Shown: positions 6,480-14,205, counted from the stretch's first letter. The stretch: DNA of 14,836 bases from Irpex lacteus (GCA_001986395.2 MQVO02000202.1:1-14836); one strand, 5' to 3'. Notes: generated by a model not told the origin, from the letters alone. Program-made: numbers and translations.

Positions 6480-7035
6480 TAGATACCTCTTCCTTTTGTA
6501 TTTTCTGTTAAAAGAAGAGTACGGTGCACACATCCTGTTGACTCAGAAGCTTGTCTGTCCTTTTTCCCTAATTATGAGATAAATATAATTCTCCTGAAGG
6601 GGAGGAGAATCCCATAAAATAAAATAAAGAGAATAAGATAATAATAAATAATAGAGAATAATAGAGTAGTAAGAGATAACTTCCCCCTTTTTTTAAATAT
6701 AAATATTTTTAGAATAAATAAATAAATAATGAAAATGATGATGAAAAATAATTCTTTTATTAATTAATTTAAATTTATTAATAATTATTATTATCTTCTT
6801 ATTTTATCTAATATAATAAGAATAATTTAAACTACGATTATCTCTAATATATTCTCTTATTAAAGAATTTAAAGGGAGTTTAGCGATAAATAATAAATAA
6901 TCTTTAAATTAAAGAGTAGTAATAACTTAAAGAAAAGTAAATAAAGATAATGAGTTCTACACAGTGAGCGTGATGCGAACCTCAATAGAGTAAGAATAGT
7001 AGTGATTATAGCTAATATTAATAGTAAATGTGTAA
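6480..7035. other. AT-rich spacer, no gene recognised
   Basis: Mostly A/T low complexity (6650-6900). A patch at 6960-6990 (gtgagcgtgatgcgaacctc) resembles one at 6030-6050 (atgagcgggtgcgaactc), suggesting an old repeat. A minus-strand hydrophobic frame crosses 6869-7057 but has no family signature. Confidence 0.4.
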
Positions 7036-7106
7036 TGTAATCCCTCAAGCTGGACAATGGTTATGCAGCTTCCACACCCAAATAACTAGTTTTTTGTTAG
7101 TTAATT

Positions 7107-7450
7107 TTAGCTCTTTATCCTCTAGTAACGCATGCATTTTTCAAAGCCCTTCTCTTTCTAGCTGCTGGTCAATAAACACTAAGTGGACAATGGGTATTCT
7201 GGCTAGGTACACTAAGTGCAGGTCTAACAGCTTTTTACTCATTCCGTCTACTACTCCTTGTCTTCTTTAGTACACCCTTCAGCTACTCCTTGTCTTCTTT
7301 AGTACACCTTCAGCTACTCGATCAAATTATGAAACATACTCATGATGCACCCAGGGTATTCCTATGTTTATTCTATCAATTCTGTCTTTTACTGCAGGTT
7401 ATCTAGTAAGTTATATCTTTACAGGTCTAGGGAGTGATTATCTAGGAGGG
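7107..7450 (+). pseudogene. nad5: Second, diverged and rearranged nad5 fragment
   Basis: The frame starting at 7107 reads LALYPLVTHAFFKALLFLAAG, a hallmark block of Nad5. After TAA at 7173 it continues in the same frame as GQWVFWLGTLSAGLTAFYSF, the block found in the other nad5 at about 1455-1525. The segment normally between them is deleted. A 31/32-nt tandem duplication (7256-7318) then breaks the frame. Beyond it, IPMFILSILSFTAGYLVS and FTGLGSDYLG follow in another frame. Protein similarity to the first nad5 copy is only moderate, so this is not a recent duplicate. A few more nad5-like residues may exist upstream, from about 7040. Clearly non-functional. Confidence 0.8.
7256..7318 (+). repeat. 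31/32-nt tandem duplication
   Basis: Units 7256-7287 and 7288-7318, each starting CCTTGTCTTCTTTAGTACAC. They differ by one C in a short C run. It lies inside the nad5 pseudogene and causes a frameshift there. Confidence 0.9.
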
Positions 7451-7483
7451 AGGGTAAAATTAAATTATTAGAATTTTAAATAA

Positions 7484-7711
7484 AAAGATTCTAATAGTAA
7501 TAATATAAATAATGTTGATAAACAAAGACAGTTGGAGGTTGAAAAATCTGAAGGTAAATTTAGCAAAGTAGCTAGAAAAGTTAAAGATAATGGAATCAAT
7601 TTAGTATTTAAAGATAGTTCTTATTACTTCCAATGTCTCTTAGAAAACTTTGTAAATCATTCTCTATTCCTAAATAAACAAAAGGCGGGGACAACTACTT
7701 TATTTAACTAA
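7484..7711 (+). CDS. Unidentified 75-codon ORF fragment
   Basis: Open from after TAA (7481-7483) to TAA (7709-7711), with no ATG. The product is hydrophilic at first (NNVDKQRQLEVEKSEGKFSK), then FKDSSYYFQCLLENFVNHS. Composition and codons (tta, aaa, aga) look like an intron or plasmid protein. It starts soon after the nad5 pseudogene ends. No family recognised. Confidence 0.35.
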   Translation, partial: KDSNSNNINNVDKQRQLEVEKSEGKFSKVARKVKDNGINLVFKDSSYYFQCLLENFVNHSLFLNKQKAGTTTLFN

Positions 7712-7985
7712 AGAAAGAAAAAGATAAAATAAGAATATAAATATTTATTGAATTCGCACACTCCTACAATTAATAATTTAACTCCGACAATGTGGGGGAT
7801 GAGTAAGATTAAAGAAATAAAAAGGGAGCTAAGAAAGAATCTAATTTATTTTACTACTTTTATTTAAAAATAAAATATTAACTAATTTAAATAGTTATTT
7901 ATCTTCAGATGAGAGGAGGGAATTATAATTAATTCTAACTAAAACTAAGAAGATATTTAATAAATAAATTACACAGGAGATTTTA

Positions 7986-8008
7986 TTTAATTTTATTTTA
8001 ATAAGTTA
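7986..8008 (+). repeat. Repeat R2, short form
   Basis: TTTAATTTTATTTTAATAAG plus three bases, as in 6121 and 11707. The GIY-YIG remnant becomes readable immediately after it. Confidence 0.75.
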
Positions 8009-8280
8009 ATAGAAAGAGAACAATATTATATAGACCTTTTAAAGCCAGAGTATAATATTTTACAAGTAGCGGGTTCACTTTTTGGTTATAAACATACTCT
8101 TGAATCTATGGAGAAAATTAGAGAAATAGCTATTAATCGTTAAGATGAACCAAAGCTAAATTAAGAGAGGCAGCATTCGGTAAAACATATTAAACATACA
8201 GAAGAAACTAAGATTAAATTGAGAGATGCTGTTTAGGGAAGAAACATAGTTAAGAAACTAAAGCTAAATTAAGAGTAATA
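8009..8280 (+). pseudogene. GIY-YIG homing endonuclease, C-terminal remnant
   Basis: Codons 8009-8140 read IEREQYYIDLLKPEYNIL, then AGSLFGYKHT and MEKIREIAIN, ending at TAA 8141. EQYYIDLLKPEYNIL..AGS..GYKH is the classic end of a GIY-YIG nuclease domain leading into its DNA-binding tail. Beyond the stop come at least three decayed copies of the NUMOD3-type motif (KAKLREAAFGK near 8160, HTEETKIKLRDAV near 8200, ETKAKLR near 8255) in shifting frames. The catalytic GIY...YIG half is missing. The fragment lies just upstream of a nad1 exon, so it probably belonged to a group I intron in nad1. Confidence 0.85.
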
Positions 8281-8315
8281 CAATATTTATTTTATTAAAA
8301 AATAAAAAGAATACT

Positions 8316-8344
8316 TTAATTAAAATTTAATTTTATTTTAATAA
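8316..8344 (+). repeat. Repeat R2, short form
   Basis: TTAATTAAAATTTAATTTTA and following bases, as in 11707. It lies between the GIY-YIG remnant and the nad1 exon. Confidence 0.75.
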
Positions 8345-8379
8345 AAAAAAATATAAAAAAAGGGACCTTAATGTAATAG

Positions 8380-9576
8380 TCGCTGACGCTCTTAAGCTTA
8401 TCGTTAAGGAAACAGTTGTACCATCTAATGCTAATGCCTTTATCTACTATCTAGCTCCATCTATTGTAATGACCTTTGCACTACTAGGAAGGGCTGTTAT
8501 TCCATTTGGACCTGGAGCAGTAGTAGCTGACATCGAACTAGGTGTACTATATAGCCTAGCCATTTCATCTATGGGTGTATATGGTGTTCTACTCGCAGGT
8601 TGGTCTGCGAATGAAAAGTATGCCTTCTTTGGTGGTATGCGTTCAACTGCTCAAATGATCTCATATTAACTAGTGCTAGGCTCTGCTGTACTAGCTGTAC
8701 TAATCAAGGGTGGTTCACTTAACATAATGACACTTGTTGAAGCACAAATGCCTATGTGGTTTGTTGTACCTCTACTACCTATGTTTGTACTCTTTATCAT
8801 TAGTGTACTAGCGGAAACTAATCGTACACCCTATGACCTACCAGAAGCTGAAAGTGAACTAGTAGCTGGATTTATGACTGAACATAGCGCTATGCCATTC
8901 GTTCTTTTCTTTCTGGGTGAGTAGTAATGCTCTATCGTCTTATATACGAAATACAGTTAAAATTAATAAATTAGACTCTGCCTGGTTAACAGGTTCAACG
9001 ACAATTAACATATGTTCTTAACCTCTTTATTTGCCATAGAAATGTAAAAGGGTAGACAAAGATATGGTCTAGCTTATAGCAAAGGCTATAAATAAACACT
9101 TTAATCATTTAGCGATTGTTCTATTGTACTAATGAGTGCTCTATCTGCTACTCTATTCCTAGGTGGTAGCGGTTTCCCTCTACTAGTTGTCAATACTACA
9201 CCTATTTCTATTTCTGCACTAGTACTAGCTATCAAGACATGTATGGGTTGCTTTGCCTTTGTATGGTTCCGTGCTACACTACCACGTCTACGGTGTCTAG
9301 CCGTATAACCCTATTGATCTTTATGCGTGTACAGGCCCATATGCCTATCATGCAACTATTAAGGTTAATGCCTTATTAGTCAAACGATTGCTATTTCTAC
9401 GATGTCACTTTATATATCATGCAGTCTGTCTATGTTGAAAGGCTTTATATTCTATACTAGTTAATAGAATAGTTGACCAACTTATTACTTTCTGTTGGAC
9501 AGGTATGCTACCACCAGCTATTGCACTTGTACTAGTTGTACCTAGTATTCTAATTGCATTTAATATTATGCCTTAG
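8380..9576 (+). CDS. nad1: NADH dehydrogenase subunit 1, three 3' exons with an in-frame TAA
   Basis: Exons 8380-8922, 9115-9294 and 9473-9576, ending TAG. This is the complex I subunit at the quinone site. Conserved blocks in order are [37 protein letters not shown] (as MRSTAQ), [34 protein letters not shown] across the first junction, [14 protein letters not shown] across the second, and FNIMP. The first exon starts after ...aatag at 8379, so a T from the missing upstream exon would give FADALKL. TAA at 8667-8669 sits where the family has Glu (ISYELVL), with intact homology on both sides in the same frame. It could be a nonsense mutation, a sequence error or recoding. Earlier exons (the AERK / MQRRLGP region) are not in the window. 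Leu is CTA/CTT and Arg CGT/CGG. Confidence 0.88.
8923..9114 (+). other. Mini group I intron in nad1 (192 nt)
   Basis: The 5' exon ends GAGT (T8922) and pairs with GCTC at 8929-8932 to form P1 with a U.G at the splice site. The intron ends in G9114. The core shows AGGTTCAACGAC (Q side) and AGACAAAGATATGGTCT (R/S side), with GAC/GTC able to form P7. Splicing restores EYCSIVLM, the usual nad1 sequence. No ORF is inside. It is near the lower size limit for a group I intron. Confidence 0.85.
9295..9472 (+). other. Mini group I-like intron in nad1 (178 nt)
   Basis: The 5' exon end ACGGT (T9294) pairs with GCCGT at 9300-9304, a 5-bp P1 closing with U.G. The intron ends in G9472. Splicing gives PRLRFDQLI, where Phe replaces the usual Tyr. 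Two other hairpins are clear (CTATTAAGG with CCTTATTAG, and TATTCTA with TAGAATA just before the 3' site). Q/R core motifs are not obvious, so class assignment rests on P1 and the ends. Confidence 0.7.
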
Positions 9577-9706
9577 ACCCCTTTACTATGTGTATAATTT
9601 ATGTGTCTAATACTATGTGTAAAATAATAGAGCATGTATACTATCTAATCAATACTAATTTACGTTAAAAGATCTATGTTATAAGATATACGTAAAAATA
9701 TATAAC

Positions 9707-9780
9707 CAGGTGGTAGACTAGTTGTCTAAGTTACCCGTTTTGGGTATGGGAGATCGTTGGTTCGAGTCCAACCTACCTGA
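9707..9780 (+). tRNA. trnP: tRNA-Pro (UGG)
   Basis: Acceptor CAGGTGG/CTACCTG (one G.U), D stem GACT/AGTT, anticodon stem CCCGT/ATGGG with the 7-nt loop TTTGGGT (anticodon TGG), T arm GTTGG-TTCGAGT-CCAAC, discriminator A9780. The D loop lacks the usual GG. It lies between nad1 and cox3 and may act as a processing signal for their transcript. Confidence 0.88.
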
Positions 9781-9794
9781 CATCCATTAAACTC

Positions 9795-9820
9795 CCTTTT
9801 TTTATTAAAATAAAAAAAGG
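9795..9820 (+). other. 11-bp A/T hairpin
   Basis: CCTTTTTTTAT (9795-9805) pairs with ATAAAAAAAGG (9810-9820) around a 4-nt loop. It lies 15 nt after tRNA-Pro and could mark an RNA end. No T-run terminator is implied for mitochondria. Confidence 0.55.
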
Positions 9821-9980
9821 TATCTAAACACTCTATCCTGTCAAAAAAAAAGTTTAATGGGTCGATGCTTATTTTAATAACAACTAAAACTAAAATACTG
9901 CATTAACAGACACACATGTAACAACATATAGTAAAGGGCTTCTAATTCTTTACTCTAAGGAGATTAAACACAAACCGAAC

Positions 9981-11140
9981 ATGGCACTATTGCTTAACGG
10001 TCTTAACCAATCAAAGACGATTCTAGGTCTACGTCCAGCCTATCAATCACACCCTCACCATTTAACACTTAAAAGCCCTTGGCCTATTTTAACATCAGGG
10101 TCAATTCTAGTGATGCTATCAAGCGCAGCTATGTACTTTAACTCATTTGATGGGGCTGGTCTACTACTTGTTATTGGGCTACTAAGCACATCAACTGCTA
10201 TGGCTCTATGGTGGGCTGACTGTATCATGGAAGGTACATACCTTGGTCACCATACTAAGATTGTACAACACAGCCTATCACTTGGTGTTAGCCTATTCGT
10301 TGTTACAGAAGCTTGCTTCTTCCTATCAAGCTTTTGGGCTTATTTCCATTCAAGTCTAGCACATACAGTTGAACTAGGGTCACAATGGCCGCCAGCAGGT
10401 GTAACAGCACTATCACCAATGGCAGTACCTCTAATGAATACACTACTACTAATTAGCTCAGGTGCTACTGTAACATATGGTCACCATGCTATGTTCCGGT
10501 CAGACCGTTCAGCTGCTCTAATTGGTTTATTCCTAACAGTTGTACTAGCTATTATCTTTACAGCTCTACAAGGACTTGAATATGACGTAGCTGGATTCTC
10601 TATGGCAGACGGTGCTTATGGTAGCTGTTTATTCTTTGCAACAGGGTAAACCTTTATGCTCTTTAACTAAATCTATTTTGTTAAGATCTTAACTGATAAA
10701 ACAAAGCTTTATTTTTATTTAAATAAATAGAGGCACAACGACTATACATTACATTTAGATAATATAGTCTTAATTGTATTAAAAAATATTGATAATATAA
10801 GGCTAGTAATAGTTTGTCCATGGTTTCCATGTACTAGTTGGTACAATTGCACTAGCTGTAGGTCTAGTACGTCTCTACTACTACCACTTTACATCTACTC
10901 ACCACATTGGGCTAAAAGCTTTTATCCTTTACTGGCACTACTTAGCCTACACTAATCAATTCTATGCAAAGATACTATTTGCAACGGCTATCTATATTTA
11001 TACCGTCTAACTACTGCTAAGCATTAAGGCACAGTCTTGATCATATTAAAACATATGTAATCAACTTATTCAATCATTCGTTTGTGGACGTAGTATGGCT
11101 ATCCCTTTACCTATCTATCTATTGGTGGAGAGCTGCTTAA
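9981..11140 (+). CDS. cox3: Cytochrome c oxidase subunit 3, three exons, complete
   Basis: Exons 9981-10647, 10817-10939 and 11082-11140, about 282 residues after splicing. This is subunit III of complex IV, a seven-helix inner-membrane protein. Landmarks are HPHHLTLKSPWPILTS (family: HPFHLV..SPWP), WWADCIMEGTYLGHHT, VVTEACFFLSSFWAYFHSSL, WPPAGV, NTLLLISSGATVTYGHHA, the split ATG-FHGFHVLVGT, and YWHF-VDVVWLSLYLSIYWW near the end. ATG 9981 is the first Met and gives a typical N-terminus; cagACACACATG-type AT-rich leader precedes it. No frameshift or internal stop is seen. Leu is mainly CTA/CTT, Arg CGT/CGG, and TGG alone is used for Trp. It has tRNA-Pro upstream and tRNA-Asp downstream. Confidence 0.93.
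10648..10816 (+). other. Mini group I intron in cox3 (169 nt)
   Basis: The 5' exon AGGGT (T10647) pairs with GCTCT at 10658-10662 as P1, ending in U.G. The intron ends in G10816. The core motif CAACGACTATA (GACTATA at 10740-10746) can pair with TATAGTC (10763-10769) as a 7-bp P7. Only 16 nt separate the two P7 strands, which leaves little room for P3 and P8. Splicing restores ATGFHGFHV. Confidence 0.82.
10940..11081 (+). other. Very short intron in cox3 (142 nt)
   Basis: Its presence is certain because YWHF-VDVVWL is split. The 5' exon ends at T10939 or C10938 and the 3' exon resumes in the TTT of 11081-11083, so the ends may slide by one base (10939-11080 would end in G). A possible R/S-like element (aaggcacagtctt, about 11025-11037) is present, but no convincing P1 was found. 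Class uncertain; degenerate group I is the best guess. Confidence 0.65.
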
Positions 11141-11486
11141 TACTATACTTATACTTTCACTAGACCCCGTAGACTAATCTATACTAAATTATACTCTCTA
11201 AGACTAGTTATAGTATATATAACCTTTTGTATTCTAAATCTATACTTTATAAGACTAGTAATAGTATATACAACCTTTGTACCCTTAACCAAGGATTGAT
11301 AGTGTGTTAGTATTCTAGTGTGCTAGTAAGACGTCAATAGGTTCACTAACTCTTTAATAAGCTTCACAATGAAGCGGTTGTAATATAATATATAATGTGC
11401 TTGTCTTTCTACCTATAGTTTATTAGTAAGATAGTATTAATTTTTAAACGACATCTAATAAGGTTAAAAATAAGGTTAAGAATAAA
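11141..11486. other. Spacer between cox3 and tRNA-Asp
   Basis: No gene. It contains a two-copy tandem repeat (11200-11280) and a short tRNA-Asp-like start (GCGGTTGTA at 11374-11382) identical to the first bases of the real tRNA-Asp. Confidence 0.5.
11200..11280 (+). repeat. Two-copy tandem repeat, period about 51 nt
   Basis: AAGACTAGTTATAGTATATA (11200) recurs as AAGACTAGTAATAGTATATA (11251), each followed by a variant of aaccttt(t)gta. It lies downstream of cox3. Confidence 0.7.
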
Positions 11487-11558
11487 GCGGTTGTAGCATA
11501 TGGGTAATGCACCGCCTTGTCAAGGGGGAAGATGTGGGATCGTAGCCCATCAATCGCG
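11487..11558 (+). tRNA. trnD: tRNA-Asp (GUC)
   Basis: Acceptor GCGGTTG/CAATCGC (one G.U), discriminator G11558, D arm GCAT-ATGGGTA-ATGC, anticodon loop TTGTCAA with GTC at 11519-11521, T arm GTGGG/CCCAT. The middle pair of the anticodon stem (CCGCC/GGGGG) is a G-G mismatch, and the T loop ATCGTAG is unusual. Identity is clear; slight decay is possible. Confidence 0.83.
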
Positions 11559-11706
11559 TATCGTTGATTAACTATCCACTTATAAGATATCACTATACTA
11601 GCCTATAGCTATCTATGTACTAAACGGAAGGCTGATGCACTTTTTAAAGCATTGTTAAACAATAAAAGCTCTTTAAGCTAGATAAATTAAAACATTCTTT
11701 TAGGCT

Positions 11707-11761
11707 TTAATTAAAATTTAATTTTATTTTAATAAGTTCTTTTCTTTAGTATTTTATCAAA
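11707..11761 (+). repeat. Repeat R2, long form, copy 2
   Basis: Matches 6121-6176 over about 55 nt (TTAATTAAAATTTAATTTTA through TAGTATTTTATCAAAG). An unidentified ORF starts inside its 3' end. Confidence 0.85.
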
Positions 11762-11917
11762 GTGTGTTTGCCTGCTACGCTAGCCGATATTGCCCATATA
11801 GCTAAATTAAGAAGAGCATGAATTTTAATAACTCGTTTATATATTGCTATTTATAGAGGCTTTTTTACTATCACTACCTGAGTTTCTTTTAAATTTTTAC
11901 AGCAATCAATGGATTAA
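11750..11917 (+). CDS. Unidentified 55-codon ORF
   Basis: Open from after TAG (11747) to TAA (11915), using TGA as Trp twice and with no ATG near the start. Residues include CLPATLADIAHIAKLRRAW, then ILITRLYIAIYRGFF, which could be a membrane or amphipathic segment rich in Arg. The first codons lie in repeat R2, so the original N-terminus is lost. No family recognised. Confidence 0.3.
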
Positions 11918-12160
11918 TAGAATCCCTCAAAAGTTGAATTGTATGATTATTTAGTGAAGATGGATGTTTAATTTTCCATATTTCACCTTCGGTATGTTTA
12001 TTAAGAGAGATTCTCTATAAATAGTTTCATGGTTTAACGACCGATGGAATCCCGGTTTATGAAATAAAATAGAATAATTTGGGGTAAATGATACCCCAAG
12101 CAATGCAACTAAAGGACTCGCTTTTAATTAAAATAAAATAAAACATGAATAAAAACAATC
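11918..12160. other. Spacer, no gene recognised
   Basis: Contains a short hairpin ggggtaaatgatacccc (about 12079-12095) and some group I-like words (taacgacc near 12035), but no complete intron or exon. Confidence 0.35.
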
Positions 12161-12301
12161 TTACAAAACTTCTTTAAATCGTCCACCTGTTATAGCTACT
12201 TCAAAAACAAAAAGTCCAGGTTTTATCGCTTGTTCACCTAATTCCTTTACACTTTTTGTACGGCCACACAACCTAGTTACTTTTACTTTTTTATCACTCA
12301 T
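12161..12301 (-). CDS. Small basic unidentified protein, 46 aa
   Basis: ATG at 12301-12299 to TAA at 12161. It starts MSDKKVKVTRLCGRTKSVKE, then LGEQAIKPGLFVF, and ends FKEVL. It has a proper start, a balanced composition and no membrane segment. It is divergent from the DNA polymerase remnant, with about 36 bp between the two ATGs, as often seen for genes packed on linear plasmids. It may be a plasmid accessory gene. I do not recognise the family. Confidence 0.45.
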   Translation of the reverse strand: MSDKKVKVTRLCGRTKSVKELGEQAIKPGLFVFEVAITGGRFKEVL

Positions 12302-12337
12302 TTCTCTTTCTCATAAAAAAGTAGCTTTTACTCTTCA

Positions 12338-13459
12338 ATGTCAAAAAATCATACTTTAATTGAGAGTGACGGAGGAACTCCGAAAACTGATAAATCAAGA
12401 ACTTACACAGTTAAAAATAGTAAAATTAACCATAACTTAGGTTACATTTATCGTAACCCTAAATCTCATTGACACACTTATTTTTCTAATACTCACTATC
12501 AACAAATAGATGTAAATATTCTTGAAAATGAGTTAGCTTATTTTATACATTTGTTTAAATCTCAATATAAACAAAAATATTTCGCTATTATGTTTAAAAT
12601 TAAATTTGATAATGGAGATATTAGATCTGCTTCAACAGTTCAAATTTCTTCTACAATTAAACAAGATTTCAGTCCACTTTTCTTATCTCTTGCATCTGTT
12701 TTTTAAACATAAAGAATATTATGATATTCTTTCAGAAGCTGAAGAAATAGAGTTCTTCGCTCCTATATCAGGGTTACCAATTGGTAATATTATGTTCTCT
12801 TTTAAACCTATGGATAAAATTATTGGAACTAAATATGAAAGTATTAGCCGTTTTAGATCAAAATATTTTATTAGCTAATGATAATAAAGTAAAAGAAATC
12901 CTTTATACAATTTTAAGTTTAATGGTTATACTATACCTTCAACAATGGATCTATCTTTATGACCTAACATTAATTTTATGTGAGATTATAGAAATGCTAT
13001 AGCTAGTAATGAAAATTAAATCAGATGATAGAAGAGTACCGTTATTCTTTATGATTAATATTGATGATTTTTCAAACTACTACCCCCAAAAAACTAGGAA
13101 TTATAATTAATTCTAACTAGTTTTTTTTGGGTATCTGTTTTATTAAATAACCAATTAATTTTTACAATTAAAGATGAATCACTTAATAATAATAAAGAAC
13201 TATCTACTTTTAAAAGAACTATTTATGAAAATAAAAAAACTAAAATCTTCTATTTTGAATTAGGAGAACTTGTATTTTACAAAGAAAATGTAGAGGTTAA
13301 TTATATTAAACCAATTAAAAAGATGTTATTAACTTTGAAAGACCTAAAATATTAACATTAGATTTAGAGACTAGAGCAGTTAAAAATATTGATAAGAATG
13401 ATAGTGATAAAAGAGTTCTTAAATTCATACCTATTCTTATGCCAACTTACCACATACTG
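12338..13459 (+). pseudogene. Plasmid-type family B DNA polymerase, N-terminal remnant
   Basis: ATG 12338 opens MSKNHTLIESDGGTPKTDKS. Blocks in several frames follow: EIEFFAPISGLPIGNI, FNGYTIPSTMDLSLWPNI, VPLFFMINIDDFSNY, IFYFELGELVFYKENVEV and KILTLDLETRAVKN. The last, with D.ET, is the exonuclease I motif of protein-primed family B polymerases carried by linear mitochondrial plasmids. Shifts occur at about 12704, 12876, 12895, 13016 and 13325. A palindromic element interrupts at 13081-13133. The frame ends in repeat R2 at 13460, so the remaining exonuclease motifs and the whole polymerase domain are missing. TGA is read as Trp. Family is fairly sure; the gene is dead. Confidence 0.75.
13081..13133 (+). 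repeat. Palindromic element E6 (complete)
   Basis: CCCCAAAAAACTAGG at the left, TTCTAACTAG plus T and G runs at the right, flanked by TA on both sides. It is nearly the reverse complement of E1. Taking out 13081-13133 leaves NY|SV joined in one frame of the polymerase remnant, as expected if it was inserted there. Confidence 0.85.
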
Positions 13460-13479
13460 TTTAATTTTATTTTAATAAG
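13460..13479 (+). repeat. Repeat R2, short form
   Basis: TTTAATTTTATTTTAATAAG, identical to the core at 7986. It ends the DNA polymerase remnant. Confidence 0.75.
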
Positions 13480-13520
13480 GGGAGGCCCCACATGATGATA
13501 GATAGTACGAATATAATAAG

Positions 13521-13706
13521 TTAAGCTGTTAGAGTTGTATTCTTAATTAAAAATATACCTGCTACAGTATAACTGTTCATAATTATTAGAGCTAGAGAAA
13601 CTAGAAGAGGATAAGGTATACAGCGATAATTAATTAGTCCAGTTACATCAAGAGTAAAATAATGGTAATAAGTCATACAAGATCTTAATAACTTGTAGGG
13701 AGGCAT
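13521..13706 (-). CDS. Unidentified hydrophobic ORF, 61 aa
   Basis: Minus strand, ATG 13706 to TAA. After MPPYKLLRSCMTYYHYF it has a long h-rich segment (YPLLVSLALIIMNSYTVAGI) ending NTTLTA. It could be one or two membrane helices and faintly resembles small respiratory subunits, but nothing diagnostic is present. The neighbourhood (13480-14000) otherwise shows no gene. Confidence 0.25.
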   Translation of the reverse strand: MPPYKLLRSCMTYYHYFTLDVTGLINYRCIPYPLLVSLALIIMNSYTVAGIFLIKNTTLTA

Positions 13707-14005
13707 TAAATTATAAAGTATATATTTTTCGTAGGGATACTGTAATAGATTTTATATCATAGAGTATAGATAATTATTACTAGGAGAGTATTATAGTATA
13801 ACTTGTGGATATTGGCTACATATGAATAATTACTAGCTTCACAGGGTCTGTTATATCTAAGAATTACTTAAGCATTTTGTAGTACTTCGTCTAGATTAGT
13901 GTAGTGTTAGGTAGATACAGGTCTTAGTAATCTAAGAGTTATTATCCAGAAGTAATGTCCCTCCTAGTTTTCTTAATTAAATTTTATTCTTAACTTTCTA
14001 TCACT

Positions 14006-14062
14006 CCACAAAAAAACTAGTTATAATTAATTATCCCGGGATTGCGAGCCTAGTTTTTTTGG
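14006..14062 (+). repeat. Palindromic element E7 (complete, 57 nt)
   Basis: Left arm CACAAAAAAACTAGTTATAA, centre ATCCCGGGAT, right arm GAGCCTAGTTTTTTTGG. The centre 28 nt recur at 6091 and the right arm at 732. Confidence 0.85.
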
Positions 14063-14205
14063 ATGTTTTTTGGGGAAGGGCATATTTTAATTCTACGGTT
14101 GTCCATACTCCTTCGTATTCCCCATTTGGGAATAAAAGGAATGATCAGTATCTATATTTATTGGTAGTTTAAATTGATAGTAAATTCTTCCTAACCATAA
14201 ACTTA

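Noticed and set aside
7028..7270. 80-codon plus-strand frame
   Set aside because: Runs across the nad5 pseudogene in the wrong frame.
11374..11410. Possible duplicate tRNA-Asp (GCGGTTGTA and cttgtc)
   Set aside because: Only the first nine bases match the real tRNA-Asp; no cloverleaf forms.
12781..13002. 73-codon plus-strand frame
   Set aside because: Alternative frame of the DNA polymerase remnant; only its short middle part fits the polymerase.
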